Assembly: GCA_012932295.1 (NCBI GenBank)
Contig: JAAONU010000016.1
Span: 15,540,111-15,604,110, forward strand
Direction: 5' to 3'
DNA length: 64,000 nt
Source of the DNA: Cyclina sinensis
Taxonomy: Eukaryota > Mollusca > Bivalvia > Venerida > Veneridae
The translations under genes and the position numbers were made by a program. Under the pieces are notes generated by a model. It was not told where the DNA came from. It did not search any database and saw only the letters and a list, made by a program, of their open reading frames with translations. This document shows positions 23,914 through 36,200 of the stretch, piece by piece. Every line of letters begins with the position of its first letter. The stretch's first letter is position 1.

Positions 23914-26900
23914 TTAGAAACGGCCTGTGTCACGGATATAATCTTGTATATGTGAAAACAATAACGTATTGTCATCATCACTAAAATTGTCTTTTCCAAA
24001 CAAAATAGGAGTAGATGATAATGGATGGAAAGATCGGGTCATATCAAAGAGTTTAATTCTTTGTTGAGTGTATAAAGGACATTTAAAGAAATAATGTTCA
24101 ACGTCTTCATTTCCATTGCCACAGTTACAAGACGCGTCGAGAATAAGATGGTTTGTAAATCTATGAAAATTTAAATCGCTACATCTATTTCAGAGTCAAG
24201 AATGAATCACACTAAATTTACGAGTGTCAGTAACGTAGAAAACGGGTATCTTGTAGGTCTGGAAACATAGAATTTCGTAATATGGATTTGAATTCGTTAA
24301 GTGTTGGAGCTGTACGCACCGAGACATCTAGATTGTTCCAAAGAGCTAGAGCTATAGGTAAAAAAGAATTTGAATAAATTTAAGTACGCATATTACGGAC
24401 CAAATAATCATCTTGATTTCTGAGATTGTAAGGAATTTTATCGATAATTTGGCCAGGCAATAAATTCTTCAGACAATCCGGTGATAGACCATTATGCATT
24501 TTGTACATTGTAATTAATTTTTGGTATTTTCTCCTCTCTGATAAATTTACCCTGCCTATTTCTTTATACAAGCTGTAAAGTGAATCAGATTTTGTTAATC
24601 CCGTTACTATTCTAGCAGCTTCGTTTTGAATCTTTTCAAGTGTTTCTTTTTCATAGTTGGTGCAACCATCCCAAACGACTGAAGCATATTCCAAAATAGG
24701 CCTTAAAAAGGACAGGTATATTTGATTTAACGTTTTACGTTTTAATGAAAATTTCAACTTTCTCATAATTCCCAAAATTTTTGTGGCAGAATTTGTTATA
24801 TCATCAATATGTTTATGCCATTTTCGATCTCTACTCAAAGTTTATCCAAGATGTTTATGGTGTTCAACGAATGAAACGGGAGTCCCTGAAAAAAATAAAT
24901 TTGGTTTCAAGACATTTAGGCTGAGAGTAAAAAGGATCGCCTCTGTTTTTGTTGTTTTTTTTTTTTTGGATTAAAATCAACAAGCCAAGTTTTTGACCAG
25001 TGATCGATCATTGCTAAGTCATGATTTAGTATTCCTTCAAGATCGGAAATTCTGGATGCTGTACAAGCCAATGAAGTATTATCTGCAAAAAGTCGTGAAA
25101 TACTTAACAAATTTTCAACTATATCGTTTACATATATTAAAAAGAAAAGGGGACTTAGCACCGAGCCCTGAGGGACACCTGCATTAGTTACTTTTGAGTC
25201 GGAAAACGAAGTTCCGACAAAGACTTTTTGACTACGATTTGTAAGATAACTATTTATCCATTTAAGTAAAATCCCATTAATTCCATTTTGTTTGAGTTTA
25301 AATAGCAAACCCCTATGCCAAACACGGTCAAATGCCTTTGATACGTCACAGAAGATAATACAAGTAAACATTTTTTTATCAAAGGATTGAACTATTTGAT
25401 TATATATGTCGATTAGTTGATATACCGTTGAATGCCCACTTAAGAACCCTGGCTGCTTATTATAAATGAGAGTGTTGCTTACTAAATGATTGTAAATATA
25501 CCTGAATACTAGTCTTTCCATAAAATATACCTGAATACTAGTCTTTCCATAAGTTTCCCAACACAACTTAAAAGAGAAATAGGTCTATAATTATTAGATA
25601 AGTGGGATTCACCGTTTTTAAACAATGGCATGATAACAGCACGTTTCCATCTATCAGGATAAATACCTTCAGAAATTGACTTGTTAAACAATATACAAAG
25701 AGGTTTACATATGGTGTGCGAAATCTTTTTTAAAACTTGATGACTAATCATATCATCACCTACAGCTTTATTGGGATCTAAGGTTTTTATAACATCAATA
25801 ATTTCTTGTTCGCTTATGTGAATAAAAGACAAAGACAGATTAGTTTTAGTTGAAAATTCAGGTAAAACTGAATTGGAGTCGTCAACCTGCGAGATGGAAG
25901 CAAAATGATTATTTAAACAGTTAGCTTTCTCCGTATCACTAAAACAAAAGGTTTCCGAATTGTCAGAATGAAAAACTTTTAGAGTAGGTATTAATTCATA
26001 ACTTCTTTTAGTTTTTATAAGTTGACGAAGCATCTTCCAATAATCTTTAGTGTTTGATGACCTTAAACTTTCTATATTACTTTCGAGGTTGGTAAAATAT
26101 TTCTCTCGGGCATGCTTAATCAAATTATTCACTATATTTCGTAATTTCTTGTAAGTAATCCAATGGTTAATATTTTTGGTTTTTATGGCTTTTGCCCTTG
26201 TCTGTCGCGTTTTCGTGAATAATTTCTGATTAATGAATCGTACCACGGCTTGTCGTTGCTTCTTATTGTTACACGTTTAGATGGAATGTGTCGCTCCATA
26301 AATTCAGTTAATGTGTCTGTAAGAAAATTTACGCCAGAATTAACATCTAAATCGTATAAACACGACCAGTCAAAGTTAGTCATTTCTGCATTAAAAGCAT
26401 ATAAATTACCCTGGTTGTAAAGCCAGACCTTACGCTTAAAGTTTTTACTATTTGGTTCTTCTGACTGAATATGTAAACAAGTCGCTTTGTGATCACTGAT
26501 TTCATTTGGAACCGATATAACGTCGCTAAATATACAAGACATGGTATCAGATATTATGACCGGGTCTAGTAAAGTTGAGGTTGTAGCAGTGACGCGTGTT
26601 GGATGACATATGACGTTACTTAGATTGTATATTAGACAGATGCGTTTTAAATAAGTATTTTCCCTGTTTTGATCTTCGTTAACATCTCCAAGCAAAATAA
26701 TGTTAGGGTTTATAATCTAAAACTTTTTCGATAAACAGCGAGAAATTTCCCCAAAAGGAGACATTAGCGTTTGGAGTTCTATAAAAACAACATATAAGAA
26801 ACTTTTTACAACTAGACGAGACTTCTACGACTATTGCATCTAAAAGAGGATGTTCTAGTTCCGGGAGTCGTTTAGAAATAAAATTTTGCGAAATATAAAC

Positions 26901-27278
26901 AAGTAAACCACTGGAATGAGCAGACGTATCTTTGCGGAAAATTTTGTTACTGAAGCCGTCAATGGTCAGATATTCATCAGATATTGTATTTGAAAGATGT
27001 GTTTCCGTGAAACACAAAATATCAAAGTCACTAAATGAATCCTTAATGTAGTTAAGCTTGTTTCGTATTGATCGAATATTGAGGTTAAGAACAGATATAG
27101 TTGATTCTGGGCCAGGATTTCTCTCTACATCACCTGCTACTAGTAAAAATAAAAATACATATAAGCAAAACACGAAGTTAAATATGGACTTGAAACAATA
27201 CCTCAGTACTGAAATGCTTATTGCCTTAGAAAAAAATAATAGTTGTAATAAAAAAAATATTAATCCTACGACTAACAT
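23914..27278 (-). pseudogene. CR1-like LINE ORF2 with N-terminal hydrophobic segment and 2A-like motif
   Basis: The ATG at 27278 opens 191 codons. Residues 1-48 are strongly hydrophobic, and GDVERNPGP follows (residues 49-57, 27108-27134), an exact fit to the D-V/I-E-x-N-P-G-P 2A consensus. Endonuclease comes next (LNLNIRSIRNKL, FTETHLS, then MLGDVNED near 26690 and ISDHKATC near 26490). RT has NPNKAVGDD, LSNNYRPISLLS, DVSKAFDRVWH, AGVPQGSVLSP and FADN (25078-25089), where FADD is expected. The C-terminus has ARIVTGLT and a CNCG...EDVEHYFFKCPLY zinc motif (about 24071-24130). A 29-bp tandem duplication and several frameshifts disable it. 2A motifs at LINE ORF N-termini are known from CR1-type elements of marine invertebrates. 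Confidence 0.85.
25494..25551. repeat. 29-bp tandem duplication inside LINE RT
   Basis: AAATATACCTGAATACTAGT plus nine bases occurs twice back to back (25494-25522 and 25523-25551). The extra 29 bases shift the RT frame; MERLVFRYI is encoded in both flanking frames. Confidence 0.9.
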
Positions 27279-27320
27279 GAATTCTTTTAACAGAGATACC
27301 GTGACATTTACAATAAAATG

Positions 27321-27940
27321 ACCCTATAGCCGCTCTGTAAGTTAAAAGATCGTTTCCTGTTATGTGACAAATTTGATGGTGTAGTAAAATATCCAAAGAG
27401 CGACCATAACAGTGTAATAATGCGTAACAATGTTACATATGTAATTAAAAAACAGTTTAAATCTTGGGACCGTATACATAACATATTTAGACGAAGAATA
27501 AAGTAGAAGGAAAAACAAAAGAAAAAACATTATAAACAAAATTATAATGCAACTGGAAATAGTAACCATAATAATGATTTAGATATGGTTATGTATGAAA
27601 CGTGGACTCCGCCAAAAAGAAAAAAAATGAATAAAATGGACTCCACCTAACAGATTATAAATATTTTCTTACTATGTGGATCTTTTCAATAATTGTTGCT
27701 AATACTAGAATTATTACATTTTTATTATTATTATTTTTGCTCATGCGTTTCTAAATAGGAACATGTTATTGTATGTCAGCGCTTTTGCTGAAAATATTTG
27801 CTGTAGAGACATTCAGTCAAGACAATGTAAAGAATACCTGTAAATAAATACAATTTAAGTCAAATGAATAGTTATTTAGACATTCCAGCAAAAACAACAA
27901 CAACAACAATAACAACACATAGTACGTGTAAGTAGCTACA
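27321..27940. other. Spacer between LINE ORF2 and the ORF1 fragment
   Basis: AT-rich and non-coding. An (AAC)n run lies at about 27890-27912 (GTT on the minus strand). In a complete LINE this interval would encode the C-terminal part of ORF1, so a deletion here is likely. Confidence 0.4.
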
Positions 27941-28270
27941 AGCTATTAAAACAATGCTTAAACCTGCTTTTATTTCTTTTGAAATGTTCATAATAATGAT
28001 GTCGGTATTTTCCTTAGAATCTTCATCAGTGTGTTCATTAACGCCTGAAACACGCAAACAGTTCCTTCTAGAATACTGTTCTTGACGATCTAATTGTAGT
28101 TCTAGTTCAGTCACGCGCTGACGCAATTGAGCATTTTCTTGACTAGATTGGATCACGTTTTGTTCTGAGTCCTCTCCTCCAGTTTTAGTAAGACTCTATT
28201 TGCTTTTTCTCTAGGGGGGATTCTAGTTGACTAGAAAAGGTATCAACCAACATGTCTGATATTTTGTCAA
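27941..28270 (-). pseudogene. CR1-like LINE ORF1 fragment (coiled coil)
   Basis: On the minus strand, IDKISDMLVDTF...SQLESPLEK (about 28270-28200, frame-broken) leads into a Gln/Leu-rich coiled coil (LRQRVTELELQL) and DRQEQYSRRNCLRVSGV. The last is the conserved motif that starts the globular domain of many LINE ORF1 proteins. Reading fails after NTDIIIMNISKEIKAGL near 27950. It is probably the remaining ORF1 of the adjacent CR1-like LINE: same strand, upstream and in the right order. Confidence 0.6.
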
Positions 28271-28439
28271 TAGCTTCCTGTGGTATTGCAATGTTTGCAG
28301 AAGGTTATATCGTTGTATGTAATTTTGTTTAAGGGTTCTGTTCCCACCAACTTCATGCTTCATTATGCCTTTGTAAAGTTATGCTATGAGAAATCTTCAG
28401 ATTCGAATAAAACATTTTATCCCCTGCATTTTCAAAGAA

Positions 28440-29160
28440 AAGTGAGGGATTTATGGATTGGCTCCGTCCGTCCGTCAGTCCAGCCGGCCGTCCGTTGACA
28501 CATTTAGTGTCGAGTCCATTACTCGGACATTCATTAAGGAATATTTAAATTACTTGGTATAAATGTTCATCATAATGAAACAACGTGTCATGAGCATCAC
28601 CCAGACCCCTATCTTATAATCAAGGTTACAGTTGAAGGTCAAAGGTCTTAGAGGGTATGTTTGGTGTAAAGTTTTTATTGTCCATCATGGCATTTTGAAA
28701 TAACTTGGCACAATTAATCACCATGACAAATTTGCAACACCCAGACCCCTACATTCAAGGTGATGATCATCTACGGTAAACATAAAATAGCAAATATTAG
28801 CCTTGGCCATAATTATAATGAAAGTACGTCCAGCTACAGTTTCCAAAACATAGAGGTGCATACAATTTGATATCCTCTACCCACCAGCCAACTTAGGTCA
28901 TAATGGCAAGGTCATTGTAACCAAAAAATACCAAGTATTAACATTGACCGCAACATGGAAGTCATTCCACATACAGCCTCCAAACTTCACTGGTCAATGC
29001 ACCTTTATGACCTCGACTGCCAGTACTCATATAGAGGTCCTGAGGTCGAATGTCAAGGTCACTGTCACCCAAATTAGAAAATGTCAACCTTGACGATAGC
29101 ACGAAACTTGTTTGACCTACAGCCTTCAAACTTCACAGGTATATATTCCTTGATGCACTT
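28440..29160 (-). repeat. Pearl-like element in reverse, worn
   Basis: A CCGTCCGTCCGTC tract (28466-28495) is followed by diverged units with TCAAGGTCA/AAGGTCAAAG and ACCCAGACCCCTA-type segments (about 28600, 28740) and CTTCACTGGTCAATGCACC. It has the same style as the other GACCTTGACC families. There is no clear terminal hairpin. Confidence 0.4.
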
Positions 29161-30480
29161 TGATTAGTTGTCTATCCTTACTATATCCTTGGTGTATTCA
29201 TAGTTCTTATCATTTTCTATCTGTGGTCTACTTTAGTTTATTCTACTCTTTTTATTCTCGTATACTACTTTATTTATTCCCGATTACGAAGCAAGTTCTA
29301 ACAACTAATATAAATCGCTTTTTAGACTCATTGAAGATGGAAGCACCCTCGAAGAGAGAGAGGCATGTGGATTTCATATATCTTGCCTATGGAGATAATC
29401 GTTGAACACGCTCCTGGGGCTCGAACCTAAGACATTCCGATCGCAAGGCAAACGCGCTCACCACTGCGCTATCGCGGCTGCTTCTGGTCTGTCTTCAGTC
29501 TAGAAGTATGTGGTCTATCTGTGACCTTCCATCTGTAGTTTATTTATACTATGTGGTATATTCATTGTCTAATTTTATTCTACCCATTGCCTATCCATAG
29601 TATTTGTGGTCTATCTTAAGTCTGCCATAGTGTTTTCATAGTCTATCCATGGTCTACCCATAGTTTATCAGTTTATCCATATGTCCAGTCACAGTCTAAA
29701 ATGTTATATCCATAGTCCACATGTCTTCTTTCTTTCCACCGCGAATGTAAAACTGTCCAACATTAGCCATAACTTCCATATAAGTTAATGGTTCAGGCTT
29801 AGAGACACCAAGTCTTTGGACAAGACATTCTGACTGACTTATATTTATTTGACCCTGACCTCTGAATGACCTTCACCTTCTAGATCGAAGTGTACAAAAA
29901 ACTTTTATATTGGACATAACTCCCTTAATAGTAAATTGAGATATTTCATACTTGAAAACCTCTTTGGACAGCTTTCCAACTGACCTATATTTATTTGACC
30001 TTGGCAATTGAATGACCTTGGAAATCCAAGTGTCCAAAATTGCTAACATTGTTAATACATTGTTTATTAGTGAGTGTGTCTATTTTATACTTGGACACAA
30101 CAAAACTTTAAAAAGAGCTTCCCTTTAACCTATATTTGTTTGACCTTGACCAATGAATAATCCTTTCCTTTAAGATGCATTTGTCCGAAAACTGTAAATT
30201 TCCCCGTTACTTCCTTATTAACTTGATATACTTCGTACTTAGTCATAACACCCTTTTGGACAAGAGTTTCCAACTTATATATAGATATGTGACCTTGACC
30301 CCTTAATGATCTTCATCTTCGAGATCAATTTGCCTAGAAATTTAAAGCTTCATTTTGGTGGCGTAAGTCACTCTACAGAGAAAGCTCTTGTTATTTTCTT
30401 GTTTTTGCATGTTTGTTTTGCTGCTCAAAATAGATTAGTTACTTCACATCTGAGCTGTCTTTTGTTTAATTTTCCATACG
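29161..30480. repeat. Tandem CTATCCATAGTC and GACCTTGACC repeats; no gene
   Basis: Between 29490 and 29720 the phrase TCTATCCATAGT/GTCTACC recurs in worn form. Between 29830 and 30310 four units of about 120-150 bp carry TATATTTATTTGACCTTGAC and ATTTGACC-like segments. No exon is visible. Confidence 0.4.
29404..29481 (-). repeat. tRNA-like (SINE head) sequence
   Basis: The minus strand has an A-box-like TAGCGCAGTGGTGAGCGCG and a B-box-like GGTTCGAGCCC in correct order, with a potential TGC anticodon loop. The acceptor arm pairs poorly, so a tRNA-derived SINE head is more likely than a functional tRNA-Ala gene. Confidence 0.5.
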
Positions 30481-30484
30481 TCTT

Positions 30485-30760
30485 GTTACCCTTAAGAAAC
30501 GTGAACAACAACTGGAAATATTGCAAGCGCCTACTAAAATGTCCAAATGTTCTAATAGTCTATCAAAGACATAGGCAGTCGTTGGTATGAACGACTGTAT
30601 TCGGTGATTTGCTAGTCTGCTGTTACCCTTAAGAAACGTGAACAACAACTGGAAATATTGCAAGCGCCTACTAAAATGTCCAAATGTTCTAATAGTCTAT
30701 CAAAGACATAGGCAGTCGTTGGTATGAACGACTGTATTCGGTGATTTGCTAGTCTGCTGA
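30485..30760. repeat. 138-bp tandem duplication
   Basis: The block starting TTACCCTTAAGAAACGTGAA (30485) is repeated from 30623 with essentially no differences, ending in GTGATTTGCTAGTCTGCTG. It abuts the AGTCTGCT minisatellite. Confidence 0.85.
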
Positions 30761-31903
30761 AGTAAGCCTGCTAGTCTGCTGAAGTTAGTCTGCTGAAGTT
30801 AGTCTGCTAGTCTGCTGCAGTTAGTCTGCTAGTCTGCTGAAGTTAGTCTGCTGAAGTTATTCTGCTAGTCTGCTAATTCCACATAGAATCGTAAATGATA
30901 ATTAAATAGTGGGTTTAGGCCTGTGTGATATGTTTTTGTAATATGCGAGTTTTATTACATATAGTTCATTCTCGATAACTCGAACTCCTTTAAGTCGCTT
31001 ATGTCAAACACATTTTTCTCTCCGAATTCTATTTTCCAGTTTCACTTACTTTTATTCGAAAATGTTTATGTCGAACTTAGGCTATGTCGAATGTTTTCCA
31101 TTGGTCCCATCAACTTCGAGTTAACGAGTTTTAACTGTACTTAAATAATCTTGGACACAGACGGGTATCAAAAGGTACTAAAGTTAGTCTGCTATTCTGC
31201 TGAAGTTAGTCTGCTAGTCAGCAAGTCTGCTGAAGTTAGTCTGCTAGTCTGCTGAAGTTAGTCTGCTAGTCTGCTGAAGTTAGTCTGCTAGTCTGTTGAA
31301 GTTAGTCTGCTAGAGCTGTTCTGCCATTCTGTTATTCTGCTAGAGTTGTTCTGTGGAAGTTTTCCTTTGAAGGGAGTACAATGAATTATAAAATAATTGT
31401 GACTTTATTTCAGTTTAAACGATTTTTATGCATTTCCAGGCGATTTAAGTATTTATTTAAAAAATCAATTGATGTTTTTTTTTGTTTTTTTCTTCGTTTA
31501 TTTCAAAATCATAAAACATTTTTTTCGGTTGTAAGAGTAATTTTGATACACTTTCGCGCATTTTCAGATGTCGTTGTTTCAGGCTGCTAGGCTGCTAACC
31601 TCAGGCTGCTAGGCTGCTAATTTCAGGCTGCAAGGCTGCTAACTTCAGGCTGCAAGGCTACCAGGCTGCACACATCACTATAATTCGAGTTTTACAACAT
31701 AGTAAAATGAAAATTATGAATTACTTAAAAAATCTTGGACACAAGTCTACTAGTCTGCTGAAGTTAGTCTGCTAGTCTGCTGAAGTGAGTCTGCTGGTCT
31801 GCTGAAGTTAAGTTGCTAGTCTGCTGAAGTTAGTCTGCTGGTCTGCTGAAGTTAGTCTGCTAGTCTGCTGAAGTTAGTCTGCTAGTCTGCTAACTTCACA
31901 GAG
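30740..31903 (-). repeat. AGCAGACT minisatellite element, locus B (inverse of 16.4-17.6 kb)
   Basis: Arrays of AGTCTGCTAGTCTGCTGAAG TT alternate with AGGCTGCTAGGCTGCTAA arrays. The intervening block GAAGGGAGTACAATGAATTA ...GTTTTACAACATAGTAAAAT is the diverged reverse complement of the 441-bp unit at 16551-17432. It ends CTAACTTCACAGAG (31890-31903), followed two bases later by TAAGAAGAAG (31906-31915). That end is the inverse of the end at 16426. There is no coding content. Confidence 0.7.
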
Positions 31904-31905
31904 AC

Positions 31906-33255
31906 TAAGAAGAAGCCCTAAATTCTATGTCAAATAATAAAATAAACAAACTGTTTTTAATAATTTTTTGTTCACATTTACAAGTCGAAGGATTTCTATT
32001 TCATCATAAATAGATCTTTTACATTATTTAATTAAAATATTTAACTGTATGAAATTGGATTATTTATTAATCTCTGCTAAGGTAAAATTACAACCTGTTC
32101 TACCAGCACAGTTTGAATTTACTAATAAAAAATCGAGTAGCAATCACAAAATTTTAGATTTACAATTTATAGCATGTTTATTTTTATAATGCGCTTTTAT
32201 TGTTTCTAACACGGAAACTACCGATGTCGAAACGGAAACAGCCGATCATCAAAAAACACGTTTTTTTCTTATCAAAAGCAATATTATCATAATTTCGCAG
32301 TTAAACCATTTTAATCAGTACATAGAGGATATTTGTTTGTTTTTGTAGAAGATGAGAATTTATTTCATCGAGTGAACACCATATGTGATATTTTCACGAG
32401 TGGCGCAGCCACGAGTGAAAATATCGACATATGATGTTCACGAGATGAAATAAATTCCCATCTTCCACTAAAAAACAAACAAATTTTCTTTTTATTTTAT
32501 GCCAACACGTCAAAAATGGGTATTTTATGACATTTTTAATCAGGGCCTTCAATAAATTCCCCATGGTGAGCCCCAAATCAGTTAATGCGTACTTTGGTTA
32601 CTCCGCACAAAAAAAAGTGCAGACAATCTCCAATACATATGATAACTTTACTTCTGCTGAAATAAACTGAATACACTTTCATCAAATAACATTTATTTTT
32701 CTCTACACAGTTTATCAATATTTATTGAATTTTAGCCATACATACTTTAATTATAAAAGCAGATTAATACGGAGTAATATTCAATCAATTGAATTGAAAG
32801 TCGGCCATATTGGATATTGTCCATGTGAGTTATGTAAACAAATCAGACATTTTAAATAATTTATGGCGAATTTCATCATTGTTCACAACTAGTTAGGCTC
32901 AGGAATTCAATATTATAATTGGATTTAACAAGGTAAATAAATTTCAGTCGCTGTCACAGTCTGAAATACAGCGGATTCTCTTGTATTAACGTGGTGGGGA
33001 AATTCCTGAAGTTTCATCAAGCAGTAGTTCAGGCACAAAGAGTGTATTATCAAAATGGTAATTTCACTGATTCAAAACAGTGGATTATCACTTTTATCTC
33101 ACTGATATTTCCCTATATTTCATTGGTAGGCATTAAATAAATTATGATCATTTTATTGACAGAGTTGCTATAGTCGTGTCACATGACCTTTAATCAGTAC
33201 ATTATGACTATTTTGATGAGACAAAGTTGCTATACTCGTGTCCAATGACCTTTAA
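31906..33255 (-). mobile_element. Second copy of the TTAA-flanked element, with an insert
   Basis: The reverse complement matches the 18943-23252 element around the LINE: AGGGCTTCTTCTTA, TTTGACATAG, ATAAATAGATC, the TACAATTTATAGCATGTTA block and CATCAAAAAACACGTTTTTT. The terminal AATGACCTTTAA lies at 33244-33255. An insert of about 0.88 kb (32324-33202) splits it, with TTAATCAGTACAT at 32311-32323 and again at 33190-33202. The insert itself ends in a second CACATGACCTTTAA, so a related element or a rearranged copy is involved. Confidence 0.6.
32331..32484. repeat. Large imperfect hairpin, about 70-bp arms
   Basis: The left arm, from TTTGTTTGTTTTTGTAGAAG through TTTATTTCATCGAGTGAACA to TTTTCACGAGTGG, is mirrored by CCACGAGTGAAAATATCGAC ... 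GTTCACGAGATGAAATAAA and CTAAAAAACAAACAAA. There are only scattered mismatches and almost no loop. It has no coding content. It resembles a foldback MITE. Confidence 0.85.
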
Positions 33256-33292
33256 TTAAGTTTTGTACTAATGACACTTCTGTCTTGAATAA

Positions 33293-36200
33293 CAGGGCTC
33301 TCGCTAGGGTCAAAGTTTAGGAGAAGTGACTGATCCCTATGGTAAGATTTGGGAGAAGTCAGGAGACTCCTGGGAGAAGTTAGTACTGGCAATGCCAGTT
33401 CCATTTGTGAATAACAAAGGCAGACAGTAAATATTTGGAGTGATTTTCTGGACGAATTATGGGTCATAAATTATAAGTACTATTAACTATTACTAGACGT
33501 TCATCTATTCCGACCCAAGAGAGACATGAGGGTTACTAAAAAAGTACCGTGTATGTGGGTTTGTTTTAGGAAAATATGTTTTTTTTGTGTTTGTGTCATA
33601 AAAAGATGTTGAAAATTCTGTAGTTTCCAAGAGAATGTTAATTTTATTAATGAAATCTATTAATTTTGGAATTTACGTAAATAGAAACATTAGTTTATAA
33701 TGGGAAAATGTCCGAGTTAACGTGAGAGGACAGATAAACTTTTTGAACATCTCTTTCAATAATGCATCCGGCTTAAGATAAACATTTACAGCGATAGTGA
33801 AGTACCAGCGATTGTCTGGCGTTGTTGAACGTGACCAATTATTATGCAAATAAGGGAAGATTTCAATGTAATTTCTTATATTTGGTTGATTATGTGGAGT
33901 TTTATTGTTAAATTATGTTAAATCTATGGGTCTTCTTTGATAAAATTTTAAGTTTAAGTATGTAGAAAATATTATTTAGATGCGAATCAATGTACCATCG
34001 AAACCGAATGTGTAGTGATAACTCGGCGTATTAATTGATTTCTTGTGATAATGTCGAACTGACCCCGCTGTATTTCCAAGATGGCGTTAAACATATAATA
34101 ATTATCATTTTAGTTTCATTACAATTATTTATTTCTTTATATTATTTATATTATTGATTTCTTTATATTGATTGCACTGAAATGTACATGTTTCTTGAAA
34201 ATTATTATGTATATGATGATGTACTATGTACAAATCAAAATAAAAGATCTTTTCTGTTCTGTTCTGTTCTGTTCTGTTAAACTGATAAACACATCTACAT
34301 TAAATCAAAGCACTGAGAGTACTGCAAAACCTGTCGAGTAGTGCTGGGTTTATGTTTTCAAGTAATGGATACATGCATGTAATGCAATACCTTTATCCGA
34401 GAGAATTTATCTCTGTGCAATAGATGTCCATTGGAGCTAGTCTCATTAAGCTGAATATGATACAAATCTTTATTTTTTACCTGCCTTGCCATAACTTATA
34501 GTCCAAATTCACTGGAAATTTTTGTGTACATAATTACTGAAATCTCTAATCAATACTGACCATCACTGATCTTGATCATTTTCAACTTATTTTTCAAATT
34601 AAGTATTGACAATTCCACTTATTTTCTAAAACCCTGTGGTACTCCAACTATAATGTTCTAGAAAAGTACAAGAGTACTATTATACCAACCATGATTTATG
34701 CATAATGACCAATATTGTAAGTTCTGTTGGTAGTTTACTGGTAACATTTGCAGTCTAGTACAGGTCTTTCCAGTAATTTTAGGAAGGTAAACTGACTCTG
34801 ATATGAATACAACTGTAAAGAGGGGGTAAACCTTTAGCTGACAATAAGTTTACCACAAACACAAGAAAGCAATACTTGTTAACATTATCTTTATTTTAAA
34901 AAATAAAACTATCAAAACCAACAATTCACTAGAAATGTGTCCATGGGACACATTTGCCCCAGCCATGTATCATAAGCAGATGATAAAAATTAAAGAGGCA
35001 GGTGGAGTGTAAAAAGCAGTATAAATGTTACATTTATTTAATGAACAGCGTGCTACAAAACACAACCCTATAAATGTGAAGATATTTTGGTTGTTATCAG
35101 AAATTTAGTCTATAATGGTCAAAACTCTGACAAATTTGGAGATGTACTGCCCAATTTTGCAAGTAACCTGTATTTTCATAAGATACATACACATGCAAAA
35201 TATGAAAAAAATCTAAGCATTTTTCTTTAAATGAACAGATTCTGAGAAATTTCATTTTAATAGAAAATAAGTCAACAAGAGCACCGCTAGGCGGAGCATT
35301 ATATCCCCGAAGCGTGTTTTTAGCTCACCTGAGCAAATGCTCAGTGGTGTCTAAAGATATGAGCTATGTGTTTCATGTCCGCTTCATATCCTTTTCACCC
35401 CTGGAATGAATTCCATGAAACTGATCAAATGTTCAGCCCATCAAGATGATATGCAGAACCCATGTTCTAACCTGGCCAGTTCAATCTCAAGGTTCAATAA
35501 ATATCCTGTATACAAATTTTAACATCAACACAAGGCCATGAAAATACCTCAATAGTCAATAAAGAACAAAAAACTTTCACTCCAATATTTGTTTATTTAC
35601 AGTATATCATAGCTTGCTGGCCACCTTTTCACCCAATATTCCACATCACTTAAATGTCGTCCACATATAACACGTCAGTGTTATACTTTTCTTGTTATCA
35701 AACTTACTGTTAAAAACTAATGTATCTGTGGCATCAAAATTCAGTAATTTTTTGTGAAAAGTCTGGGATGTGTTTTGAGTTTCACCAGATTTTTTTGGAA
35801 CAAAATTACAAACAACTTTTAGATGTAAATTATGTTGATTCTTTATAATTGTTGCTTTCAAAAGTAACTACGAAAGAAATATTATAGTCTTAGATAAAAA
35901 GGAACTTTTTCAATGAAAACTGGTACTTATAATCAAATCATGACCACTTATCTTAATCATTCAATTGAATATTATAAGACACCGTTTTCTATAAATATTA
36001 AAATACGACGGGTCGCGGGAATATATGACAAACGGAAATTATCCGAGATTTTCACTCGCCGCTTCATGTTTAATGAACTACATGTAAATATTATTCAATA
36101 TTCAATTAATTTGTTAAGACATAATATGCTTGACTTTTAAGATTTGTAGAGTCTGTTGTACACAACAGTTTTCTACTCGGTGTACATCCCCAATCGTGCT

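Noticed and set aside
27360..27569. Hydrophobic 69-codon frame upstream of LINE ORF2
   Set aside because: AT-rich composition explains the hydrophobicity, and there is no link to ORF1 or ORF2 domains.
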